From positions 157,283 through 221,282 of the forward strand of contig NZ_FOVL01000003.1 of assembly GCF_900115145.1 (NCBI RefSeq): DNA of 64,000 nucleotides. Reading direction: 5' to 3'. Positions 41,331 through 49,389 of the stretch are shown piece after piece. Within the stretch, counting starts at the first letter, position 1. Every line of letters begins with the position of its first letter. The position numbers and the translations under genes were made by a program. The stretch is from Salegentibacter flavus. Its GTDB lineage: Bacteria; Bacteroidota; Bacteroidia; Flavobacteriales; Flavobacteriaceae. The notes below the pieces were generated by a model that saw only the letters and a program-made list of their open reading frames with translations, did not search any database and had not been told where the DNA came from.

Positions 41331-42638
41331 TTAAATTTCTTCTTTATCAATTTTCATCTTTCTTTCATAGCCCTTATATGGACGTATTATCAGTCTGGCT
41401 GCTTTATCGTAATTAATATAATTATAGACCCAGTTAAAGAAGGTTATCAGGCGGTTTCGGAAACCAATTAAAAACCAGAGGTGAACAAACATCCAGACAA
41501 ACCAGGCAGAAAAGCCTGAGAATCTCATCCTTCCCAAATCTACTACTGCCCTATTGCGACCAACGGTAGCCATTGTTCCCTTATCCCGATATTCAAAAGC
41601 TTCGAGTTGCTCTCCTTTTATAAGTCTTTTTAAATTTTTGGCCAGATGTTTACCCTGCTGAATTGCGGGTTGTGCTACCATAGGGTGACCCTTAGGATAT
41701 TCTTTGGTTTGCATTAAGGCAATATCTCCAATTGCAAAAACATTTTCATAACCTTTTACCTGGTTAAAAGCGTTTACTTCATACCTATTAGCTTTCTCTT
41801 TGATCGCAGAAGCATTTAAGCCCTTTACAGGTGCTCCAGTTACTCCGGCTGACCAGATAAATGTTTCGGTTTTTAATTTAAGATCGGTATTGGTGGTGAC
41901 CAGGTGACCATCATAACTTTCCACCATCGTATTTAAATGAATATCTACGCCCAGTTCTTTTAAAAATTGGTTAGCTTTCCTTGAAGCATGTTCACTCATT
42001 GGAGGCAAAACCCTATCCAGTCCTTCCAGGAGATGGATATGCATCTCGGTGGGATCTATATCCGGATAATCATTAGGAACAATATGGTTACGCAATTCTG
42101 CAATAGCACCGCTTAATTCAACTCCCGTTGGCCCCGCTCCTACCAGCACGAAATTGAGAAGCGCTTTTCTCTTTTCAGGATCATCTGTAATAACAGCCTG
42201 CTCAAGATTTTCAAGGATCAAGCTACGGATATTCAAGGCCTGGGGAACTGTTTTCATCCACATCCCGTGCTCTTCGATACTCTTATTTCCGAAGAAATTG
42301 GTTTTTGAGCCGGTAGCGATTACCAGATAATCGTAGGCCAAATCTCCAATGTTGGTAGAGATTGTATTCGCTTCAGCATTGATAGAATTTACCTCAGCCA
42401 GCCGGAAAATCGCCTTTTTACTACTTCGGGTGATTTTTCTAAGAGGATATGCGATAGAATCTGGCTCCAGTCCCGAAGTAGAAACCTGGTATAACAATGG
42501 TTGAAAGGTGTGATAATTATGCCGATCTAAGATAACCACCTGCAGATCTTCCTTAAGTAGGATTCTTGCCAGTGACATTCCGGCAAATCCACCGCCAACA
42601 ATAACCAATCGGGGCAACTCAGTTCTGGGTATATTCAT
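41331..42638 (-). CDS. ndh: Type II NADH:quinone oxidoreductase (NDH-2)
   Basis: Single-subunit, non-proton-pumping respiratory dehydrogenase of 435 residues. The FAD fold opens at LVIVGGGFAGMSLARILL and the NAD fold at FVLVGAGPTGVELSGAIAEL; the quinone-site motif AQPAIQQGKHLAKNL is near residue 320. The C-terminus has amphipathic and hydrophobic segments (WFVWMFVHLWFLIGFRNRLI) that attach it to the membrane. Length and layout match the family. It is a single minus-strand gene divergent from the second ECF sigma factor. Confidence 0.94.
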   Translation of the reverse strand: MNIPRTELPRLVIVGGGFAGMSLARILLKEDLQVVILDRHNYHTFQPLLYQVSTSGLEPDSIAYPLRKITRSSKKAIFRLAEVNSINAEANTISTNIGDLAYDYLVIATGSKTNFFGNKSIEEHGMWMKTVPQALNIRSLILENLEQAVITDDPEKRKALLNFVLVGAGPTGVELSGAIAELRNHIVPNDYPDIDPTEMHIHLLEGLDRVLPPMSEHASRKANQFLKELGVDIHLNTMVESYDGHLVTTNTDLKLKTETFIWSAGVTGAPVKGLNASAIKEKANRYEVNAFNQVKGYENVFAIGDIALMQTKEYPKGHPMVAQPAIQQGKHLAKNLKRLIKGEQLEAFEYRDKGTMATVGRNRAVVDLGRMRFSGFSAWFVWMFVHLWFLIGFRNRLITFFNWVYNYINYDKAARLIIRPYKGYERKMKIDKEEI

Positions 42639-42769
42639 AAATACTGGTTTTAATCAAATTTACTTTTTCTATGAGTTTAATTGAAAAATAAACCTGTCCT
42701 TAACGATACTTTATAGTTTTTTGTAACATTGTACCTAAATTAACTACCTATATGCGCTAAGCATTTCCT

Positions 42770-43264
42770 GTGGATAAAGAATTAGAACATCAGTTTATAA
42801 CCAATCTAGAGAAGCATCAGAATATTGCGCACAAAATCTGTCGCATTTATACAAATGATCAGGATTCCCACAATGACTTATTCCAGGAGATAACAATTCA
42901 GCTCTGGAAAGCCTATCCTAAATTTCGGGGTGAAGCTAAATTCAGTACCTGGATGTACAGAGTCGCGCTGAATACTGCTATCACTTTGTACCGGAAGAAA
43001 AAAAGAAGCATAAAGACCCAGGATTTTGATACGGTACATTTCAAGATAAAAAGTGAAGAATATAACGGGGAAGTAGAAGAAAATTTAAAACTGATGTATG
43101 CCGCAATTAAGGAACTCAATGATATTGAAAAAGCTCTGGTTTTTCTTTATTTAGAGGAAAAGAACTACAGGGAAATTTCTGAAACTTTAGGGATAACTGA
43201 AGTTAATGCCAGGGTGAAGATGAATAGAGTAAAGACAAAGTTAAAAAGCATAATAAATCCGTAA
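42770..43264 (+). CDS. ECF RNA polymerase sigma factor
   Basis: Second ECF sigma factor in the window, 164 residues. Region 2 is at about residues 18-75 (DSHNDLFQEITIQLWKAYPK, then KFSTWMYRVALNTAITLYRK) and region 4 at about 108-160 (LNDIEKALVFLYLEEKNYRE, then ISETLGITEVNARVKMNRVK). GTG at 42770 is the start; the nearest ATG upstream (42752) is followed at once by a stop. Six bases separate it from a membrane protein that may control it. Only about 20-30% similarity to the sigma factor at 2183 is apparent by eye. Confidence 0.9.
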   Translation: MDKELEHQFITNLEKHQNIAHKICRIYTNDQDSHNDLFQEITIQLWKAYPKFRGEAKFSTWMYRVALNTAITLYRKKKRSIKTQDFDTVHFKIKSEEYNGEVEENLKLMYAAIKELNDIEKALVFLYLEEKNYREISETLGITEVNARVKMNRVKTKLKSIINP

Positions 43265-43270
43265 CGGAAT

Positions 43271-43909
43271 ATGGATGAACTTGATATATTAAAAAAAGAT
43301 TGGAAACAGCAGGAAGCATCGCTTCCTAAGCTTTCCTATAATGAGATCTATAAGATGCTATGGAAGAAATCTTCTTCTATTGTGAAATGGATTTTTATTA
43401 TCAGTATTCTGGAACTTCTGTTCTGGGGAGTGCTCAATATTTTACTCTCAGACGGGGAATTCTGGAAGAGAATGGAAATCATTCACCTAAAAGAATTTAC
43501 CGTGGGAGTTTATGTTCTAAGCTACGCCGTTACCTTTTATTTCATTTACCGGTTTTACCAGAATTACAAAAAGATATCGAGTACCGATGATGCAGCTACC
43601 TTAATGAAGAACATTTTAACCACCCGTAAAACGGTGAAGTATTACGTGGGCTTTATAATTATCTCTACAGCCCTGACATCTTTAGTGTACGCGTATTTCA
43701 CAATTTTTCACCACGCGGCTACTACTGAAGTGACGGACCCAGCAAAATATAGCTTCAGCATCACCCAATGGCTTGTTCTCACCTCGGCTATAATTTTTGG
43801 CTTAGCTATTTTCTTAGGAGCATTATGGCTTTTCTACCGCCTTTTATATGGTATCCTTTTAAACCGACTAAATAAAAATTATAAGGATTTAAAGAATTTA
43901 GAGGAATAA
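43271..43909 (+). CDS. Four-helix membrane protein, candidate partner of ECF sigma factor
   Basis: A 212-residue integral membrane protein with a soluble N-terminal segment (DELDILKKDWKQQEASLPKL) and four hydrophobic helices at about residues 37-62, 75-97, 116-140 and 160-195. No enzyme motif is seen; relatives are sometimes mislabelled beta-carotene monooxygenase. It begins 6 bases after the sigma factor stop, so the two form an operon, and the cytoplasmic N-terminal part could sequester sigma. Function by position only. Confidence 0.75.
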   Translation: MDELDILKKDWKQQEASLPKLSYNEIYKMLWKKSSSIVKWIFIISILELLFWGVLNILLSDGEFWKRMEIIHLKEFTVGVYVLSYAVTFYFIYRFYQNYKKISSTDDAATLMKNILTTRKTVKYYVGFIIISTALTSLVYAYFTIFHHAATTEVTDPAKYSFSITQWLVLTSAIIFGLAIFLGALWLFYRLLYGILLNRLNKNYKDLKNLEE

Positions 43910-44132
43910 AAAAGCGCCGTTTGGCACTCTATTTTCTAATAGTTATAGGTCAATTGTTCGATACTCCCAACAGGAATAGCTCGTTATCTGGCCCATATTT
44001 TATTTATATTGAAATATATTTCAAGAAGTTTTCCATTCCAAGTCTTATTCTTACCAGAAAACCAAGTTGTGAAAAACTATGTTTATAACTCACCAGTCAA
44101 ATTCTAAAATTACAGCTTATTCCTGATAACTT
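43910..44132. other. AT-rich spacer before the nrd promoter
   Basis: No gene or strong structure is seen. It carries the end of the sigma/membrane-protein operon and leads into the riboswitch-controlled nrd promoter. Confidence 0.4.
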
Positions 44133-44140
44133 TACTTTTG
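44133..44140 (+). promoter_or_regulatory. -7 promoter box TACTTTTG (nrd operon)
   Basis: Exact TAnnTTTG match about 15 bases ahead of the riboswitch 5' stem, predicting a leader of about 240 bases before the nrdB ATG. Confidence 0.7.
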
Positions 44141-44147
44141 TAAAATC

Positions 44148-44258
44148 ATACCAGCGGGTATTACTTTTTGTAATAAACAAGGGGAATCATGTGAGAATCA
44201 TGAGCTGTTGCGCAACTGTAAAGTAGATTTATCTACAAGCCAGGTTACCTTCCCAACG
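44148..44258 (+). ncRNA. Cobalamin (B12) riboswitch controlling class I RNR
   Basis: The conserved core is easy to read: GGGGAATCATGTGAGAATCA, then GAGCTGTTGCGCAACTGTAA, then the B12-box-like CAAGCCAGGTTACC. The 5' GGTATTAC and 3' GTTACC segments close the outer helix. In this family the aptamer binds adenosylcobalamin and lowers downstream expression. No T-run follows closely; the 130-base stretch to the nrdB ATG has a hairpin ACTTTT...AAAAGT (44264-44286) and a small TGCGG...CCGCA stem (44308-44321), so the expression platform is probably translational or a distal structure. Confidence 0.93.
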
Positions 44259-44387
44259 GGCTGACTTTTGCTTTCGCATAAAAAGTAAATGTCCAGGATA
44301 ACATTTTTGCGGGTCTCCGCATCTTCACTTTCCCCTAGACACAAATTTGCTTTAATGCTTTTGAATTGGAAACTAAAAAAAAGTAAT

Positions 44388-45362
44388 ATGAGTATTTTTC
44401 AAAAACGGGTAAACTATAAACCTTTCGAATATCCTGAAATCCTTCAATTTACTGAAGCTATAAACCGTTCGTTCTGGGTGCATTCTGAAGTAGATTTTAC
44501 TGCCGATGTTCAGGATTTTCATTCGCATCTTAGCGAAAATGAAAAGCAGGTGATTAAAAAAAGTCTCCTTGCGATTGCCCAAATTGAAGTAGCCGTAAAA
44601 TCGTTTTGGGGTGACCTTTACCAACACCTGCCAAAACCAGAGTTTAACGGACTGGGAAGTACCTTTGCCGAATGTGAATTCAGACATTCTGAAGCTTATT
44701 CCCGCTTGCTTGAAGTGCTGGGCTATAATAATGAATTTGAAAAATTAATTGAAACCCCGGTTATCAAAAAAAGGGTCGCATATCTCTCTGAAGCTTTATC
44801 GAATACAAAATCTTCAGATGACGAAAAATACGTGTTTTCCCTTATTTTATTTTCAATTTTAATCGAAAATGTTTCCCTTTTTAGTCAGTTTGCTATTATT
44901 CTTTCCTTTAGCCGATTTAAAGGAGTGATGAAAAATGTGAGCAATATTATCGCCTGGACCTCGGTAGACGAACAAATTCACGCTAATGCAGGAATTTATA
45001 TTGTAAATCAGATCAAAAATGAATTTCCCGAATTCTTTAATGAAGAAACCAAATCTAAAATTAGAGAGATCGTAGCTCATTCTATGGAAGTAGAATCTGA
45101 AATTCTTGATTGGATCTTTGCTGATGGCTCCTTAGAACAATGCAAAAAGAAAGACCTCCTAAATTTTATGAAATATCGTGTAGACGATAGCCTTGAAAAA
45201 ATTGGTTTGGAAAAACTCTACTTCGTTTCAGAATACGACTATAAAGCGATGCTGTGGTTTGAGGAAGAAGTTTTCGCTAACAGTCTAGACGATTTTTTCG
45301 CTAAACGCCCGGTAGACTATACCAAGCACGATAAAAGTATCACCGCAGATGATCTTTTTTAA
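44388..45362 (+). CDS. nrdB: Class I ribonucleotide reductase, beta (radical) subunit
   Basis: Ferritin-like subunit of 324 residues that generates the tyrosyl radical. Metal ligands align as Glu67, Glu97, His100, Glu160, Glu195 and His198 (in FAECEFRHSEAY, LIENVSLFSQF and SVDEQIHAN), and a radical tyrosine is present at residue 104, four after His100, as in class Ia. There is no N-terminal ATP-cone, unlike some Bacteroidota NrdB forms. ATG at 44388 is chosen; a longer frame from 44289 would read through the riboswitch platform. It is followed 41 bases later by nrdA. Expression should fall when B12 is available. Confidence 0.94.
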   Translation: MSIFQKRVNYKPFEYPEILQFTEAINRSFWVHSEVDFTADVQDFHSHLSENEKQVIKKSLLAIAQIEVAVKSFWGDLYQHLPKPEFNGLGSTFAECEFRHSEAYSRLLEVLGYNNEFEKLIETPVIKKRVAYLSEALSNTKSSDDEKYVFSLILFSILIENVSLFSQFAIILSFSRFKGVMKNVSNIIAWTSVDEQIHANAGIYIVNQIKNEFPEFFNEETKSKIREIVAHSMEVESEILDWIFADGSLEQCKKKDLLNFMKYRVDDSLEKIGLEKLYFVSEYDYKAMLWFEEEVFANSLDDFFAKRPVDYTKHDKSITADDLF

Positions 45363-45403
45363 AGAATTTTCTGCAGAATTATTTCACCTTAAAATCCAGC
45401 AAA

Positions 45404-47080
45404 ATGTCTGAAACAATAATTAAAGAAACACAACAGGAACGCCTTTGGTGGCTCAATGAAGAAAGCCAGCAAATACTTAACCGTGGTTATTTATTAAAAG
45501 GAGAAACCGCAAAATCAGCTATAGAGCGCGTAGCAAATGCAGCAGCTAAAAGACTTTACAAGCCAGAATTGGCTGAAGCATTTATTGAAATGATAGAACG
45601 TGGCTGGATGAGTTTGAGTTCGCCAATTTGGGCCAATATGGGCACTGAGCGGGGCTTACCCATTTCCTGCTTTAATGTGTACGTACCAGATAATATTGAA
45701 GGCATTACTCACAAACTGGGCGAGGTGATTATGCAAACAAAAATTGGTGGCGGTACTTCCGGCTATTTTGGAGAATTAAGAGGCCGCGGAAGCGCAGTAA
45801 CCGATAACGGAAAAAGCAGTGGTGCCACCAGTTTTATGAAACTTTTTGACACGGCGATGGATACCATTTCCCAGGGCGGGGTCCGTCGCGGGGCTTTTGC
45901 AGCTTATCTGGATATAGATCACCCCGATATTAAAGAATTCCTGGAAATAAAAAATATCGGAAACCCTATTCAAAATTTATTTTACGGTGTAAGTGTCCCC
46001 GACTACTGGATGCAGGAAATGATTGATGGTGATCGGGAAAAGAGGGAAATCTGGGCGAAGGTTCTGGAAAGCAGGCAACAAAAAGGGTTACCTTATATTT
46101 TCTTTAAAGACAATATTAACCGGTTTAAACCCCAAGTTTATAAAGATAAAAATTATACAATCCATTCCAGCAATCTATGTTCAGAAATCGCGCTGCCATC
46201 AACTGAAAATGAATCCTTTATTTGTTGTCTTTCTTCAATGAATCTGGAACTTTACGACGAATGGAAAGACACTGAAGCGGTAAAACTGGCTATTTACTTT
46301 TTAGACGCAGTTTTACAGGAATTTATCGCAAAAACAGAAGACAATTACTACCTCTCCTCTGCCAATAATTTCGCTAAAAGGCATAGAGCCTTAGGACTTG
46401 GCGTTATGGGTTGGCATTCCTATCTCCAAAAGAACAGAATTCCTTTTGAGGGATTAAAAGCCAAAGGCCTAACGAATTCAATTTTCAAAGATATCAATGA
46501 AAAAGCTATTAAAGCGAGTAAGGAGCTGGCGAATATTTACGGTGAACCGGAAGTTTTAAAAGATTATGGTCTAAGAAATACCACTTTGATGGCCGTGGCA
46601 CCTACTACCTCCTCTTCTGCTATTTTGGGGCAGGCGTCACCGGGAATCGAACCTTTTAGCAGCAATTACTATAAGGCAGGACTTGCAAAAGGCAATTTTA
46701 TGCGGAAGAATAAATATTTGAAAGAATTACTCCAGGAAAGAGGATTGGATACCGAAGAAACCTGGCGAAGCATCATGCTTAATCACGGGAGCGTGCAACA
46801 TTTAAATGAGTTAAATGATGAAGAGCGTATGGTTTTTAAAACCTTCAAAGAAATAAGTCAGTTAGAAATTATTCAGCAAGCCTCCGTTAGGCAAAAGTAT
46901 ATCGATCAGGCACAAAGTTTAAACCTTAATATTCCTTCAGACCTTCCGGTTCGGGAGGTAAATAAATTAATGATAGAAGCCTGGCAACTGGGTGTAAAAA
47001 CGCTTTACTACCAAAGAAGCCAAAGTGTTTCAAAAGAATTTATAGCCAATATGGTGAATTGCTCTAGTTGTGAGTCTTAA
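45404..47080 (+). CDS. nrdA: Class I ribonucleotide reductase, alpha (catalytic) subunit, ATP-cone-less
   Basis: Catalytic subunit of 558 residues, about 200 fewer than E. coli NrdA because the N-terminal ATP-cone is absent. Core residues are visible: Cys89 (PISCFN), the thiyl-radical site SNLCSEIALP with Asn257, Cys259 and Glu261, the partner cysteine in FICCLSSMN (Cys273/274), the tyrosine pair in LGVKTLYYQRSQS and the C-terminal redox cysteines Cys553 and Cys556 (NCSSCES). Short alpha chains of this type occur in Bacteroidota. With no cone in nrdB either, overall-activity control by dATP is predicted to be missing. Confidence 0.94.
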   Translation: MSETIIKETQQERLWWLNEESQQILNRGYLLKGETAKSAIERVANAAAKRLYKPELAEAFIEMIERGWMSLSSPIWANMGTERGLPISCFNVYVPDNIEGITHKLGEVIMQTKIGGGTSGYFGELRGRGSAVTDNGKSSGATSFMKLFDTAMDTISQGGVRRGAFAAYLDIDHPDIKEFLEIKNIGNPIQNLFYGVSVPDYWMQEMIDGDREKREIWAKVLESRQQKGLPYIFFKDNINRFKPQVYKDKNYTIHSSNLCSEIALPSTENESFICCLSSMNLELYDEWKDTEAVKLAIYFLDAVLQEFIAKTEDNYYLSSANNFAKRHRALGLGVMGWHSYLQKNRIPFEGLKAKGLTNSIFKDINEKAIKASKELANIYGEPEVLKDYGLRNTTLMAVAPTTSSSAILGQASPGIEPFSSNYYKAGLAKGNFMRKNKYLKELLQERGLDTEETWRSIMLNHGSVQHLNELNDEERMVFKTFKEISQLEIIQQASVRQKYIDQAQSLNLNIPSDLPVREVNKLMIEAWQLGVKTLYYQRSQSVSKEFIANMVNCSSCES

Positions 47081-47100
47081 ATTCAGAGGATAAAATAAGA

Positions 47101-47170
47101 AAAGCTGTTCGAAAGGTTTTCAAAATCGCCTCTCCTGACGAAGACTGAATCCTTCAAACAGCTTTCTTTT
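47101..47170. repeat. Large hairpin between convergent nrdA and DUF2911 genes
   Basis: AAAGCTGTTCGAAAGG (47101-47116) faces CCTTCAAACAGCTTT (47151-47165): about 14 pairs with one mismatch and one bulge around a 34-nt loop. T-rich tails lie on both sides. A shared terminator is the simplest reading, but the loop is long enough to be a small RNA or repeat element. Confidence 0.55.
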
Positions 47171-47182
47171 CAAAAATTTAAA

Positions 47183-48025
47183 TTACAAAGCTCCCCATTC
47201 TTTTAGAGAGTCTTTGTTCATTTTTACGTAATCCTGATTTCCAGCTTTTTCTGCGGCTTCCAAGGATTTCTTCGCTGTCGCTATGGCCTCTTCTTTTTTA
47301 CCTAGATCGGCTTCAATAAGAGATTTTCTTCTTAACACCCAATATGCGTTGTTTCCCATTTCTACAGATTTATTGATCCATTCGTAGGCCTTTTCAAGAT
47401 CTTTCTTTTCATCATGATAATAACTGGCAGCCGCAAAGTAATCTCCGGCTCCCGGTCCATTCATAACTTTTTTAATACTGGCCATAGCCTTAGCCTCGGT
47501 AGGGACATCGAAAGTTAAACTCGCCAATGTAGTATCCCATATAAAATTAAGAGAGGCAGAATTATTTTGAAGATCGTCTATTAAAATGGTGAACGTTTCC
47601 ATTTCAAAAGGAAGTTCCATTAATTCTGCTGTGGCCTTTAACGCTACTTTTTCTTCCTTCCATTCCACAGGATTTCCCCAGTTAGAAGCATCGGAATAAA
47701 ACAGGACTTCCCATTCGTTTTCCTTTGGAATTGTATAGATAGCATAAGTTCCCGCTTTTAATTCTTTACCCTGAATAGTGATATCATCACTAAAAGTAAT
47801 TTTGGTATTCTCGTTGGCTCCTGTACGCCACACTTCACCGAAGGGAACCAGGTCTCCAAAAATTTCACGATCTCTCATTCCGGGACGGGAGTATTCTAAA
47901 GTGACATCGGTAAGACCAACTTTCTGTTCAATTTTAGTAAACGGACTGGGTTGTGGTGCCTGTACCTGGGCTTGAGCAGCACTCATAACTCCGGCTGTAC
48001 ATAAGAATAGAATTAGTTTTTTCAT
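47183..48025 (-). CDS. DUF2911 secreted protein with TPR-like C-terminus
   Basis: Secreted protein of 280 residues. Signal peptide MKKLILFLCTAGVMSAAQAQ. The DUF2911 domain follows (LEYSRPGMRDREIFGDLVPF near residue 48, then VWRTGANENTKITFS and LKAGTYAIYTIPKENEWEVL), and the last 90 residues look like TPR helices (AASYYHDEKKDLEKAYEWIN). The family is frequent in Bacteroidota and has no established function. It is a single gene convergent with nrdA; its cleaved N-terminus (QVQAPQPSPFTKIEQKVG) is typical. Confidence 0.87.
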   Translation of the reverse strand: MKKLILFLCTAGVMSAAQAQVQAPQPSPFTKIEQKVGLTDVTLEYSRPGMRDREIFGDLVPFGEVWRTGANENTKITFSDDITIQGKELKAGTYAIYTIPKENEWEVLFYSDASNWGNPVEWKEEKVALKATAELMELPFEMETFTILIDDLQNNSASLNFIWDTTLASLTFDVPTEAKAMASIKKVMNGPGAGDYFAAASYYHDEKKDLEKAYEWINKSVEMGNNAYWVLRRKSLIEADLGKKEEAIATAKKSLEAAEKAGNQDYVKMNKDSLKEWGAL

Positions 48026-48145
48026 CTTTTAGTGTTTTTTAGTTCAATCAAATATACCGAGAAAATGATTATAAAATCAAAATCCGGTAGGTTTCATTTA
48101 TATTTTGTTTAACTATAATTATTTTATTTCAAACAAAACTCGGCT

Positions 48146-48153
48146 TAATTTTG
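48146..48153 (+). promoter_or_regulatory. -7 promoter box TAATTTTG (SRPBCC-SDR-photolyase operon)
   Basis: Exact TAnnTTTG match 18 bases before the ATG at 48172, which decides that start over TTG at 48151 lying inside the box. Confidence 0.68.
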
Positions 48154-48171
48154 CAAGTAAATATCTTTAGA

Positions 48172-48681
48172 ATGAAAATCTACACCTTAAAAACGGTTCA
48201 AAAAATCCCTATAAGCCCGGAGAAAGCCTGGGATTTCCTCTCCAGTCCGGGTAATTTAAAGACGATCACGCCAGATTATATGGGATTTAATATTATCGCA
48301 GGCGCAGATCGCCCTATGTTTCCGGGGCAAATTATTCAGTATGTAGTGACCCCGGTGGCGGGAATTAAAACCAAATGGGTCACCGAGATTACGCATGTTA
48401 AAGACAAAGCGTATTTTGTAGATGAGCAGCGATTTGGGCCTTATTCTCTTTGGCACCACAAACATTTTTTAAAGGAAATCCCGGGTGGCGTAGAGATGGA
48501 AGATATTGTAGATTACAAATTGCCCTTCGGCCCTTTGGGACAAATCATTCATCCTATCCTGATTGCTCCAAAACTCAAAGAAATCTTTGATTACCGGCAG
48601 AAAAAACTCGTGGAACTCTTTGGTGAGTATGATGAATCTAAGACTAAAAATTATACTCTGAAACAGGATGTTTTAGCCTAA
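48172..48681 (+). CDS. SRPBCC-family ligand-binding protein
   Basis: A 169-residue START/Bet v1-like cup (polyketide cyclase/DUF1857-like group): KTVQKIPISPEKAWDFLSSP at the start, then GQIIQYVVTPVAGIKTKWVT and a final helix with IFDYRQKKLVELFGEYD. Such proteins bind hydrophobic ligands. It is the first of three genes ahead of an SDR and a photolyase, an order seen in other Flavobacteria, suggesting a light- or UV-response group. Ligand unknown. Confidence 0.83.
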   Translation: MKIYTLKTVQKIPISPEKAWDFLSSPGNLKTITPDYMGFNIIAGADRPMFPGQIIQYVVTPVAGIKTKWVTEITHVKDKAYFVDEQRFGPYSLWHHKHFLKEIPGGVEMEDIVDYKLPFGPLGQIIHPILIAPKLKEIFDYRQKKLVELFGEYDESKTKNYTLKQDVLA

Positions 48682-48693
48682 ATAGAAAAGATT

Positions 48694-49389
48694 ATGAAAA
48701 GAAATATTTTACTTATTGGCGGTTCTACAGGAATAGGCCTTGAAATCGCCAACCAACTCGCTAAAGAAAATAAGGTGATTGTCGCTTCTAGAAATAAAGG
48801 TGAATTAAATGATAATGTTGAACATTTAGAATTTGATGTTTTAAAAGATAACATTCAAGATTTGGAATTACCGGAAGAAATCCACGGATTGGTATATTGC
48901 CCCGGAAGCATTAACCTGAAACCTTTTAAAATGCTAAAATATAAGGAGTTTGAGGATGACATGAACCTAAATTTCTTGGGTTTGGTAAAAGTAGTTCAGG
49001 CTTTAATCACAAAATTAAAAAATGCTGAAAATCCAAGTATGGTGTTTTTTAGCACCGTGGCCGTAAAGGTCGGCATGCCTTTTCATACCAGCGTTGCTGC
49101 AGCGAAAGGTGCCATTGAAGGTTTTGCGAAATCGCTGGCAGCTGAATATGCTCCTAAAATACGCGTGAATGTGATTGCGCCATCTTTAACCGCTACGCCT
49201 CTAGCCGAAAAATTATTATCGAATGACTCTAAAAAGGAAAAAATGAGCGAAAAGCATCCTTTAAAAAGAGTTGGAACAAAGAAAGACATTGCTAACGCAG
49301 CCATCTTTTTATTAAGTAAAGAAAACAGCTGGATTACGGGACAAGTTATAGGCGTAGACGGCGGACTTTCGACATTAAATATTTCGTAA
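48694..49389 (+). CDS. Short-chain dehydrogenase/reductase (SDR)
   Basis: A 231-residue SDR with the NAD(P) motif LIGGSTGIGLEIANQLAKEN at the N-terminus. The catalytic Tyr/Lys motif is altered: the usual Y-x3-K appears as SVAAAKGAIEGFAKSLAAEY, where the tyrosine position reads Ser or Ala (HTSVAAAKGA), leaving the lysine. The preceding Ser strand (MVFFSTVAVKVG) is present. The end WITGQVIGVDGGLSTLN is typical. It starts 12 bases after the SRPBCC gene and its stop directly abuts the photolyase ATG. Substrate unknown; the missing Tyr may mean a divergent or non-catalytic role. Confidence 0.87.
   Translation: MKRNILLIGGSTGIGLEIANQLAKENKVIVASRNKGELNDNVEHLEFDVLKDNIQDLELPEEIHGLVYCPGSINLKPFKMLKYKEFEDDMNLNFLGLVKVVQALITKLKNAENPSMVFFSTVAVKVGMPFHTSVAAAKGAIEGFAKSLAAEYAPKIRVNVIAPSLTATPLAEKLLSNDSKKEKMSEKHPLKRVGTKKDIANAAIFLLSKENSWITGQVIGVDGGLSTLNIS

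Noticed and set aside
42750..42760. ATG at 42752 as the sigma factor start
   Set aside because: It is followed by one codon and a stop (ATGCGCTAA), so it cannot start the gene. GTG at 42770 is used.
44289..44387. N-terminal extension of nrdB
   Set aside because: It would place coding sequence in the riboswitch expression platform. The ATG at 44388 gives the family-typical start MSIFQKRVNYKPF.
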